From Sulfurospirillum sp. UBA6790 (GTDB taxonomy: Bacteria > Campylobacterota > Campylobacteria > Campylobacterales > Sulfurospirillaceae): a stretch of 6,808 nt of DNA. Location of the stretch: positions 1 through 6,808 of the forward strand of contig DKFS01000065.1 in NCBI GenBank assembly GCA_002452855.1, in the 5' to 3' direction. Position numbers and translations under genes: made by a program. A model generated the notes under the pieces. It searched no databases, was not told the DNA's origin, and saw only the letters and a program-made list of their open reading frames with translations. Shown here in pieces: positions 1 to 6,750 of the stretch (position 1 is the stretch's first letter; every line of letters begins with the position of its first letter).

Positions 1-752
1 AAGTGAACAATGGACGATTGCCAGAAGTGGAACTCATACGCATTGATGAGCAGATCAATCAAATTGCTCTTAAACAAGAAGAGAATGCTATTGCTAAATC
101 ACAAATTCAAAAATTACTCACTTCTATCTTAGAAATTCCTATTGAGCATTCTGTTCCTCTGACATTGATAAGTGATGATTTACCTAAAAATCAAGATGCC
201 TTGGATGTGCAATTGCAAAAAGAAGACCTTGTGGTGGCGCAACTTAGTACGCAAGCAGTTAAAGAGAGTTTATATCCAACCGTGAGCGCTAATGCCTTTT
301 GGCAACGAAAATACGGTGAATCGTATAACAATGGGGAAAATTTTAACAGAGATTATAGTGGTGTCTCTTTGAGCCTTACAATACCGCTCTATGATAAAGA
401 AAGCTATGTTGCGATTGAGCAAAGTAGGGTTAAACAGATGCAAGCAAGTGAACTGCTTAAGCAAACCGAACATACAGCCACTGTGACGCTTAAGGCTCTC
501 GATAATGAATATGTTATGCTTCAAAACTCTCAAATATTGGCACAAAAAAGTGTTGAAAATTATGAAACACTGCTCAATGCTTCTAAGGTTTCGTACCTCA
601 ATCAACGCATGACGCAAGAAGAGTATTTGCGTTATGAAGAGGCATTGGTAAGTGCAAAGGCGAGTTTGTATGCGACACAAATGCAACTGTGGGAAAATCT
701 TGCAACCCGCACGGCGCTGTTAGGAAAAGATTTTAAAAGGATTGTACAATGA
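1..752 (+). CDS. TolC-family outer-membrane efflux protein, 3' part (5' end outside window)
   Basis: Outer-membrane channel of a tripartite efflux system. It would form a trimeric beta-barrel and periplasmic alpha-barrel duct that receives substrate from the adaptor and RND pump encoded next. About 249 C-terminal residues are visible; family members are usually 400-480 aa, so the start lies upstream. The GTG at base 3 is read here as an internal Val, not a start. The visible part opens with GRLPEVELIRI, typical of the first long helix pair of the OEP fold. A second repeat follows: a helix around residues 65-85, the strand region SLYPTVSANAFW (about 89-100), the strand-turn VSLSLTIPLYD (about 120-130), then long polar coiled helices to the end. 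This strand-turn-helix order is the second OEP repeat. The stop overlaps the next start by four bases (ATGA), which implies translational coupling. Family assignment is secure; substrate is not shown. Confidence 0.9.
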   Translation, partial: VNNGRLPEVELIRIDEQINQIALKQEENAIAKSQIQKLLTSILEIPIEHSVPLTLISDDLPKNQDALDVQLQKEDLVVAQLSTQAVKESLYPTVSANAFWQRKYGESYNNGENFNRDYSGVSLSLTIPLYDKESYVAIEQSRVKQMQASELLKQTEHTATVTLKALDNEYVMLQNSQILAQKSVENYETLLNASKVSYLNQRMTQEEYLRYEEALVSAKASLYATQMQLWENLATRTALLGKDFKRIVQ

Positions 753-1822
753 AAAAACTCCTATCGATTATAATTGTCATAGTGCTCGTTGTAGGAGCAG
801 GATTGCTTCTTAAAAACAAAGCGACACAAAATGCACAAATTCCTCCCGTTCAAAATTTTGGGATAGTTGTGCAGACTATGACCCCTCATACGGGGGCTGT
901 GGTATTGACAACCCCCATTTTAGCGATGGTAAAAAATGATAATGACGTAACACTCAGCTCAAAATTTGCCGCCAATGTTGAAAAAATCATCCAAGCTGGA
1001 ACGGTTGTTAAAAAAGGAGATATACTCGTAGAGCTTGATGCAAAAGACCTTTTAGCCAAGAAGAGTGCTCTTCAAATCGCTTTAATCGCTGCAAAAGAAG
1101 AGGGTAGAGCTAAAAAAATTGGCTTAATGCACGAAGAAGAGTCTCATCAACGAACGCTGGAACTTTTACATGTAAAAGCAGCTTCCATTGAACAATCCAA
1201 CGCGGAAATCAGTAAAATTGAGCTTCTCAAAGCAGATTTAAGTGGCGTTGCTTCCAAACAACAACAGATTCAAAGTGACCTTGAACAGACCGATATTTTA
1301 ATGGGGTATGCCAAGCTAAAATCACCCATTGATGGCACAGTAGGACAACTTTTAACGATGCAAGGCGAAATGGCAACATTGGGAAAACCACTTTTGGCAC
1401 TCAAAGCCAGCCAAGGTTCTTATTTATGGGTTAAAACGCCCTTAGAAGCGAAAGCACAAGGGTTGATTTATGATGGTGTTAAAGCCCCATTGGTGTTTTT
1501 ACAAAATAATAATGGTCTTAACGAATACAGAGCTGATATGCCATTAAATGCACTACCAAGTGGTGCAAGAATTGAAGCAAAATTAGTTTCTTTTGATAGT
1601 GAGGGCGTTTTACTTCCTAAAGAAGCCGTGCTTCAAAAAGATAATCAATCGTTTTATTTTATCGCTGATGGTACAAAAGCCGTTCCCAAAGAGTTACATA
1701 TTCTTGCCCAAGGCGATGAAGGATTTGTTACAAAAGATGTGCCTGAGGCAAAAATTGTTATTGCTAAGCCCGATATTTTATTGAAGTTGCTTGGCTCAAC
1801 TTCCATTATCGTTAAAGAGTAA
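749..1822 (+). CDS. RND efflux periplasmic adaptor (membrane fusion protein)
   Basis: Adaptor of 357 aa that links the inner-membrane RND pump to the TolC-type channel. Residues 4-22 are a hydrophobic N-terminal anchor or signal. There is no lipobox Cys, so it is probably held by an uncleaved helix rather than as a lipoprotein. The first lipoyl half contains VVKKGDILVELD (86-97). A helical hairpin, rich in Lys, Glu and Gln, spans about 98-182. The second lipoyl half is YAKLKSPIDGTVG (187-199), which matches the family pattern Y..L.SP.DG.V. A beta-barrel follows (about 225-285), then the LLPKEAVLQ strand (288-296) typical of the barrel/membrane-proximal boundary. The length is normal for compact adaptors. 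The start has AAAAGGA (735-741) at suitable spacing and overlaps the upstream stop. There is no Met- or His-rich metal-binding N-terminus of the CusB kind, so the sequence does not mark it as metal-specific. Confidence 0.92.
   Translation: MKKLLSIIIVIVLVVGAGLLLKNKATQNAQIPPVQNFGIVVQTMTPHTGAVVLTTPILAMVKNDNDVTLSSKFAANVEKIIQAGTVVKKGDILVELDAKDLLAKKSALQIALIAAKEEGRAKKIGLMHEEESHQRTLELLHVKAASIEQSNAEISKIELLKADLSGVASKQQQIQSDLEQTDILMGYAKLKSPIDGTVGQLLTMQGEMATLGKPLLALKASQGSYLWVKTPLEAKAQGLIYDGVKAPLVFLQNNNGLNEYRADMPLNALPSGARIEAKLVSFDSEGVLLPKEAVLQKDNQSFYFIADGTKAVPKELHILAQGDEGFVTKDVPEAKIVIAKPDILLKLLGSTSIIVKE
1163..1178. repeat. Palindrome copy 1 (TTACATGTAA core)
   Basis: CTTTTACATGTAAAAG is a perfect 16-base palindrome within the adaptor gene, coding Leu-His-Val-Lys (L140-K143) in the helical hairpin. 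It is the longest of four copies of the same core in this window and serves as the consensus. Confidence 0.7.
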
Positions 1823-1825
1823 GGG

Positions 1826-4800
1826 ATGTTTGAATTTTTCTATAAACGCCCTTATTATATAGTGGCGATGGTTTTACTGATGGCATTTACAGGTGTTGTA
1901 GGACTCTTGACGCTGCCTAAAAATCTCTTTCCCGATGCGGAACGACCTACGGTTGTTGTCATCACCCAATCTCCAGGAATGACCGCAAAAGTGGCGGCGA
2001 GTAGTGTTTCAAAGCCTATCGAAGAAGAGGTGGCAAGACTGGGAATGATTCGAACGGTAAGTTCGATCAATCTTGCCAATTTTTCGATAGTCAAAGCAGA
2101 ATTTGAATACGCCAAAAGTTTAGACGGCGCTGCGGTAGATGTTAGTAACGCAATTGCAACGGCTAAGGCAAAATTGCCCGAGGGTCTCAATCCGACAGTC
2201 TATGTAACGGGCTCTTTCACGGCTCCCGTTGAAGTCATCGCGCTGAGTTCCAAAGATGCTACTCTCTCTTTAGCGGATATTCGCAAAATCGCCGATAGTT
2301 TTATCAAGCCAAAATTACTCTCTACTAAAGGTGTTGGTAATGTGGAAGTATTTGGAGGTCATCAAAGTGCTTTGGTGATTAAAGTTGATAGCACAAAAGT
2401 AGCGCGTAATGGCTTGGACATGGGGACATTGGCTAAAACGATTTCCTCTATTGATAAAGATATGCCCATGGGCTTCATTAAAAATCAAGATGGCGTGACA
2501 ACTTTTACCTATTATGGTGAAAAAAGTAGCGTTAAAAGCCTCACTAAACTCAAAGTTGCTCCCAATGTCACTTTGGGCGATATCGCAACCGTCGCGTGGA
2601 GTGAAGCGGAAAATATGAGCGGTTTTTTAGGCAATGGCAAAGAGGGTATTGCTCTGTCTGTACAACGATCCCCCAGAGGCAGTGTGCTTGAAACCAGCAA
2701 GGCGACAAGGGAACAATTAGCGCTTTTGAAACAAGCCTATCCAAAAATCTCTTTTGAAATTGTTGATACCCAAAGGGATTTGATAGAAACAGCTAACACC
2801 AATATGCTTGAAGCTTTAAGAGATGCAATCATCTTTACGCTTTTCGTTTTGCTTTTCTTTTTGGGTAATCTCAAAGCTATTGCTGCTGCCGCCGTTTCCA
2901 TTCCTCTTGTTTTTTTAGGGACGATTGGCGTCATTTGGCTAGGTGGTGGTGAGTTAAACATTGTTATTTATACCGCTATTATTTTAGCGCTTGGTATGCT
3001 TGTCGATGATGCCGTGGTTGTTTTGGAAAATATTGAGAGGCATTTGGTTGAACTGCACGAAGATTTAGAACAATCCGTTTTTAAAGGTACGCAAGAGGTC
3101 ATCATGCCTGTTTTTGCAGGGACGATTGCAACCGTTGTGATGATAGCGCCTTTGATGTTTGTCGGCGATTTTCCTCAAACGATTTATCGCCCTCTTATTG
3201 CAACCTTGATTATCGCGTTGATTATTTCGTATATTTTATCTATCACGTTGGTACCAAAATTCTCGGCATATCTTTATCGTAATGGCGTCAATAAAAACCG
3301 TTTTGAAGTGATGTTTGAAACGATCTATGAAAAAAGTTTAGGCAGAGCTATCATCCCGTATGAGTCTGTTCTAAAATTTTCCAACACAGGTAGAACGATT
3401 TTACGAAAAACAATGCTTTTTTTAGGGGTTATTCTCCTCCTTGCTTTTAGCGTTAAAGGTGTTATGCCTCTTATCGGAAAAGATGCAATGCCTCCGATGG
3501 ATACGGGTATCGTTAAAGCAAAAATTGCCTTTAGCGTGAATAGTAAAGTGGAAGAAGTGCAAGCTAAAATGAAGCCTTTTTTTCTATGGCTCAATCAGCA
3601 AGATTTTGTTAAAACAAGCTCAACTGCTTTTGGTGGCGAAGCGGGTGTTTTATCGATTGGAAGTGGCAACTTGCCAACGGAAGTTTCGATGACCATTTTG
3701 TGTAAAAACCGATTTGAGAGAACCCAAACGATATGGCAAATAGAAGAGGCCATTCGTGCTAAACTTAATGAACTTGAAGGTATAAAATCTGCGGATGTGT
3801 ATGATTTTGGGGCGACGGCAAACTCATCGATTAAAGCAGCACTGGATGTGCGACTGACTGCAAGTGTTCCTGATGCTTTGTATGAAAATAGCAAAAAAGT
3901 CAGTGAAGCACTTTTACATGTAAGAGGGCTTACCAGTGTGACGCCTAGCTGGTTGAGCGATCTTTTTGAGGTAGAAGTCGTCATTGATCATAATAAAGCA
4001 CTCGCTTATGGACTAAGTCCGATGGCGATCGTAGCGCAAATTCCTATTCGTGGGGAAGTTGTAGCGGTGAGTGGAAATTTAGCGTCCATGAACAATCAGC
4101 CTGTGCGACTTTATCTCTCTGGGAGTTTTCAAGAGCATCTTATCTCGCTTCAAAATTTGCCCATCACCTCTAATGTCGGCATTATCCCTTTGGGTGCTGT
4201 GGCAAAGCTTCAAGGGAGTTTTACACCCTCTAAAATAGAGAGAGATGGCTTGCTTTATAGCCTTGATGTCAATGGTTATCGTTCCAAAAGAGCCATCAGC
4301 CATATCACCGATGATGCCGATGTCGCGTTAAAGTCTTTGCAACTTGGCGATATTGCAGTTAAACAAGAAGGCGATATTGTGCAACTCAATGATTCATCTA
4401 TGCGAATGCTCAGAGCCATTGGTATCGGAACCGCACTTTTATTTGTCTCGTTGATGGCGATTTATGGCTCTGCTGTGATGTCTTTAGTCATGATATTGGT
4501 TCTTCCTTTGTCTTTAATCGGTGCGGCGTGGGGAATGCTAATGTTTGATAAGCCTAGTTGTATGCCATCCATGCTGGGTATATTGTTGCTTTTTGGAATT
4601 ATTATTAAAAACTCCATTTTATTGATGGATTTTTATAAAGCCAAACGACAAACCCATTCGCCTTTTGAGAGTGCGCTAGAATCGATGAAAGTGCGTTTTC
4701 GTCCTGTTATGATGACGGCATTTGGTACGATAGCAGGCATGCTCCCCATTGCCTTTGAATGGGCGGTGGGCTTAGAGAGGCTCTCTCCTTTGGCGGATGT

Positions 4801-4894
4801 CGCCATTGGTGGATTATTGGTGGGTACAATATTGACGCTGGTTTATGTTCCCCTTCTTGCGTATAGTACCGATAGCACTAAAAAGGAAAACTAA
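1826..4894 (+). CDS. RND-family proton-driven efflux pump, HAE-type signature
   Basis: Inner-membrane pump of 1022 aa, full length for the family (about 1020-1050), expected to act as a trimer driven by proton influx. TM1 is at about 12-31. The first porter loop runs to about 325, TM2-6 lie between about 330 and 480, TM7 is near 528-545, the second porter loop (starting with KDAMPPMDTG near 552) runs to about 855, and TM8-12 fill about 860-1010. The proton-relay residues are intact: D394 and D395 in GMLVDDAVVVLEN (TM4), K928 in GIIIKNSILLMDF (TM10) and R959 in RFRPVMMT (TM11). The spacing of the last two equals that of AcrB K940/R971. The Asp-Asp TM4 motif is that of hydrophobe/amphiphile (HAE) pumps; heavy-metal pumps such as CzcA and CusA carry a D-G form. 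The start is 3 bases after the adaptor stop, with purine-rich AAAGAGTAAGGG upstream. Family is certain; substrate is open because the downstream neighbours look metal-related. Confidence 0.95.
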   Translation: MFEFFYKRPYYIVAMVLLMAFTGVVGLLTLPKNLFPDAERPTVVVITQSPGMTAKVAASSVSKPIEEEVARLGMIRTVSSINLANFSIVKAEFEYAKSLDGAAVDVSNAIATAKAKLPEGLNPTVYVTGSFTAPVEVIALSSKDATLSLADIRKIADSFIKPKLLSTKGVGNVEVFGGHQSALVIKVDSTKVARNGLDMGTLAKTISSIDKDMPMGFIKNQDGVTTFTYYGEKSSVKSLTKLKVAPNVTLGDIATVAWSEAENMSGFLGNGKEGIALSVQRSPRGSVLETSKATREQLALLKQAYPKISFEIVDTQRDLIETANTNMLEALRDAIIFTLFVLLFFLGNLKAIAAAAVSIPLVFLGTIGVIWLGGGELNIVIYTAIILALGMLVDDAVVVLENIERHLVELHEDLEQSVFKGTQEVIMPVFAGTIATVVMIAPLMFVGDFPQTIYRPLIATLIIALIISYILSITLVPKFSAYLYRNGVNKNRFEVMFETIYEKSLGRAIIPYESVLKFSNTGRTILRKTMLFLGVILLLAFSVKGVMPLIGKDAMPPMDTGIVKAKIAFSVNSKVEEVQAKMKPFFLWLNQQDFVKTSSTAFGGEAGVLSIGSGNLPTEVSMTILCKNRFERTQTIWQIEEAIRAKLNELEGIKSADVYDFGATANSSIKAALDVRLTASVPDALYENSKKVSEALLHVRGLTSVTPSWLSDLFEVEVVIDHNKALAYGLSPMAIVAQIPIRGEVVAVSGNLASMNNQPVRLYLSGSFQEHLISLQNLPITSNVGIIPLGAVAKLQGSFTPSKIERDGLLYSLDVNGYRSKRAISHITDDADVALKSLQLGDIAVKQEGDIVQLNDSSMRMLRAIGIGTALLFVSLMAIYGSAVMSLVMILVLPLSLIGAAWGMLMFDKPSCMPSMLGILLLFGIIIKNSILLMDFYKAKRQTHSPFESALESMKVRFRPVMMTAFGTIAGMLPIAFEWAVGLERLSPLADVAIGGLLVGTILTLVYVPLLAYSTDSTKKEN
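3911..3926. repeat. Palindrome copy 2 (TTACATGTAA core)
   Basis: CTTTTACATGTAAGAG within the RND gene differs from copy 1 at one base. It codes Leu-His-Val-Arg in the second porter loop. The 10-base core is perfect. Confidence 0.65.
4881..4887 (+). promoter_or_regulatory. Ribosome binding site that fixes the CDF start
   Basis: AAAAGGA ends eight bases before the ATG at 4896 and overlaps the last codons of the RND gene. It favours this ATG over an in-frame ATG at 4845, which would add 17 residues that are only RND coding sequence read in another frame. The protein from 4896 starts MEEHDHHHH, a His-rich cytoplasmic tail normal for CDF exporters. Confidence 0.75.
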
Positions 4895-4895
4895 C

Positions 4896-5813
4896 ATGGA
4901 AGAGCACGACCACCATCATCACGCGCTCACAGGTAAAAATCTTTTTGTGAGCATTGTGCTTAATGTTTTTATCACGACCGCGCAAATTATCGGCGGTATT
5001 GTGTCTGGTTCTTTGGCGCTTTTGAGTGATGCTCTGCATAATTTTTCAGATGTCATGGCACTGCTCATTGCATGGTGGGCGAATAAAGTCTCATTCAAAG
5101 AGAGCAGTGAAGAGAAGACATTTGGGTATAAAAGAGCGGAAATTGTCGCGGCATTGTTTAATGCATCAGTGTTGGCGGGCATTGGTGTTTATTTAATTGT
5201 TGAGGGTGCGCAAAAGTTGGTACATCCTGAAGTGATTGACTCGGATATTGTGATTTATTTAGCTTTGCTTGGCATTGTCTTTAACTTTATCAGTGTTCTT
5301 TTACTTCAAAAAGACGCTAAAGAAAATCTCAACATGAAAGCGGCCTATTTACACCTTTTAAGTGATACAATGACCTCAGTCGCTGTGCTTATCGGTGGTC
5401 TGAGTATGAAGTATTTTGGGGCATTTTGGATAGACCCGCTTATTACGATTGCAATTGCGCTGTATCTGATTCAAACCTCGTTTTCACTCATGAAAGAGAC
5501 AACGGAAATTTTGATGCAATTTAGTCCGAAACATTTACATGTAAAAGATATTGAAACGTCTGTTTTAGTATTTGAAACGGTTAAAAACCTCCATCATGTC
5601 CATCTTTGGAGACTTAACGACAAAGAGATTCATCTTGAAGCCCATGTGGATTTTAAGGAAAATTTGCCTTTGTCTGAGGTGTCATGTGTTATCGCTGGCA
5701 TTGAAAAGGAATTAGAAGAGCATTTTGGGATTTCTCATGTTACGTTACAAGCGGAGTTTGAGAGTGCTGACCATAAGGAATTAATTTATACTAAAGGATG
5801 TTGCCATGTTTGA
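4896..5813 (+). CDS. Cation diffusion facilitator (CzcD/ZnT-like Zn/Cd exporter)
   Basis: Inner-membrane divalent-metal/proton antiporter of 305 aa, a normal CDF length, expected to be a homodimer with six helices and a cytoplasmic C-terminal domain. The N-terminus is His-rich (H4, H6-H9). TM2 carries LLSDALHNFSD with H48 and D52; TM5 carries YLHLLSD with H153 and D157. This His-Asp/His-Asp set is the tetrahedral site linked in the family to Zn (and Cd) selectivity, as opposed to the D-D/H-D or N/D types used for Fe, Co or Mn. D180 in FWIDPL is the conserved Asp before TM6. The C-terminal domain (about 212-290) has HHVHLW (233-238) and EAHVDF (248-253), typical metal-sensing positions at the dimer interface. 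The tail ends in GCCHV, a possible extra metal ligand group. There is a one-base gap to the RND stop and an 8-base overlap with the next gene. Zn/Cd export is inferred from motifs; Co or Ni cannot be excluded. Confidence 0.93.
   Translation: MEEHDHHHHALTGKNLFVSIVLNVFITTAQIIGGIVSGSLALLSDALHNFSDVMALLIAWWANKVSFKESSEEKTFGYKRAEIVAALFNASVLAGIGVYLIVEGAQKLVHPEVIDSDIVIYLALLGIVFNFISVLLLQKDAKENLNMKAAYLHLLSDTMTSVAVLIGGLSMKYFGAFWIDPLITIAIALYLIQTSFSLMKETTEILMQFSPKHLHVKDIETSVLVFETVKNLHHVHLWRLNDKEIHLEAHVDFKENLPLSEVSCVIAGIEKELEEHFGISHVTLQAEFESADHKELIYTKGCCHV
5532..5547. repeat. Palindrome copy 3 (TTACATGTAA core)
   Basis: CATTTACATGTAAAAG within the CDF gene differs from copy 1 at one base; the inner 12 bases TTTACATGTAAA are a perfect palindrome. 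It codes Leu-His-Val-Lys (L214-K217), at the start of the cytoplasmic domain. Confidence 0.65.
5793..5798 (+). promoter_or_regulatory. Ribosome binding site of the permease, inside the CDF gene
   Basis: AAAGGA lies seven bases before the permease ATG at 5806. It is embedded in the CDF codons for Lys300-Gly301. The last six CDF codons and its stop therefore also supply the ribosome site and start of the next gene, an arrangement suited to translational coupling. Confidence 0.7.
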
Positions 5814-6750
5814 TTGGTGGGAAAGAGCCGTTGATATTCTGGTTTATGGTTATTTTGGGATGGATAAAGACACTTCCATGGGAAGTGCGTTGCACTTTTT
5901 TATCTTCGATACGATGAAGATTTACATTCTTTTGGTGCTGATTATTTTTGCCATCAGTTTTCTACGCACCTATTTCAATACCGAAAAAATCAGGGTTTAT
6001 CTGCAAGGTAAAAGTGAGTTCACGGGTAATATTTTAGCCGCACTTTTTGGGATCATCACACCCTTTTGTAGCTGTTCAGCGATTCCTCTGTTTTTAGGGT
6101 TTATGCAAGCGCGCATTCCTCTTGGCATTACCTTTAGTTTTCTCATCTCAAGCCCGATGAACAATGAAATTGCGATTGCGTTACTTTTTGGACTTTTTGG
6201 CTGGAAAATTACCGCACTCTACATCGGTTTTGGACTTTTAGTCGCCATTATTGGTGGTTTTATCGTTGGAAGGTTTGGCATGGAAAAGTATGTCCTCATT
6301 CCTGTTGTGCCGATGAGTGGCGATTTGGAAGATGTTGAGATTAAACTTACGATGAAAAAAAGAGTGAAAGAGTCGTGGGCGTACACGATCGATATTTTGC
6401 AGAAGATTTATCTTTATGTGATGATTGGTGTGGGTATTGGGGCGTTTATTCATGGGTATGTTCCCACAGAATTCATCGTGCAATACGCAGGAAGCAACAC
6501 ATGGTACAGCGTACCTTTGGCTGTTTTACTGGGTGTTCCGATGTACTCCAATGCCGCAGGCGTCATGCCTTTGATCGAAGTTTTGACCAGCAAAGGAATG
6601 TTACTTGGAACGGCTTTAAGCTTCATGATGGCAATAACAGCGCTTAGTTTGCCTGAAGCGCTTATTCTCAAACGCATTTTACATGTAAAGCTGATTGCCA
6701 CTTTTTTTTGCATCGTAGCATGTCAGGCGAAGTGCGAAACTGGTCAGTAG
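5806..6750 (+). CDS. ArsP_1/UPF0718-family permease, C-terminus apparently replaced by an insertion
   Basis: Polytopic inner-membrane permease, 314 aa as read. The family includes ArsP, an exporter of trivalent organoarsenicals, plus many uncharacterised members. Visible hallmarks are ITPFCSCSAIPLF (84-96, with C88 and C90), SSPMNNEIA (115-123) and LLGVPMYSNAAGVMPLIEVL (241-260). Hydrophobic stretches lie at about 38-53, 74-100, 106-130, 134-156, 200-217, 234-255 and 264-283. A hydrophilic cytoplasmic loop with Asp, Glu and Lys spans 170-192. The FCSCS cysteines are good candidates for thiophilic metal(loid) binding or redox chemistry, but this is inference. The start overlaps the CDF gene by eight bases and has AAAGGA upstream. 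Homologous-looking sequence runs through LIATFFCIVA (296-305). The usual hydrophobic ending is missing, and residues 306-314 (CQAKCETGQ) come from sequence starting at 6721 that looks like an IS end. The last half-helix is therefore probably lost, and whether the protein still works is unknown. Confidence 0.88.
   Translation: MFDWWERAVDILVYGYFGMDKDTSMGSALHFFIFDTMKIYILLVLIIFAISFLRTYFNTEKIRVYLQGKSEFTGNILAALFGIITPFCSCSAIPLFLGFMQARIPLGITFSFLISSPMNNEIAIALLFGLFGWKITALYIGFGLLVAIIGGFIVGRFGMEKYVLIPVVPMSGDLEDVEIKLTMKKRVKESWAYTIDILQKIYLYVMIGVGIGAFIHGYVPTEFIVQYAGSNTWYSVPLAVLLGVPMYSNAAGVMPLIEVLTSKGMLLGTALSFMMAITALSLPEALILKRILHVKLIATFFCIVACQAKCETGQ
6676..6691. repeat. Palindrome copy 4 (TTACATGTAA core)
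   Basis: ATTTTACATGTAAAGC within the permease gene keeps the perfect 12-base centre TTTACATGTAAA and departs from copy 1 only in the outer bases. It codes Leu-His-Val-Lys (L292-K295) and lies about 30 bases before the presumed insertion junction. Confidence 0.65.

Noticed and set aside
3..5. GTG at base 3 as the start of the TolC-type gene
   Set aside because: The protein begins in the middle of the first OEP helix pair and is about half the family length, so the frame must continue upstream of the window.
2464..2473. Perfect 10-base palindrome GCCCATGGGC
   Set aside because: It is a single copy inside the RND gene, explained by the codons for Met-Pro-Met-Gly, with no extension or repeats.
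1826..4894. Naming the RND pump as CzcA or CusA because of its neighbours
   Set aside because: The TM4 motif is Asp-Asp (HAE-type), and no metal-pump methionine or TM4 D-G signature is seen.
4845..4895. An upstream ATG giving a 17-residue longer CDF
   Set aside because: The extra residues are RND coding sequence in another frame, with no ribosome site at suitable spacing. The ATG at 4896 has AAAAGGA and gives a normal His-rich CDF N-terminus.
5871..5887. Inverted repeat CACTTCC-ATG-GGAAGTG early in the permease gene
   Set aside because: The stem is short (7 bp) with a 3-base loop, occurs once and lies in coding sequence with no T-run. It is possibly a weak mRNA hairpin but cannot be told from chance.
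6702..6709. Run of eight T in the permease as a phase-variation tract or frameshift error
   Set aside because: The frame stays family-like through the run (IATFFCIVA). Removing one T gives an immediate stop, and adding one gives an unrelated hydrophilic tail. The change of sequence starts later, at 6721, which fits an insertion better.
270..6713. Open frames on the minus strand (up to about 138 codons) and short plus-strand frames inside the five genes
   Set aside because: All lie opposite or inside well-supported genes, show no family features or ribosome sites, and look like frame shadows.
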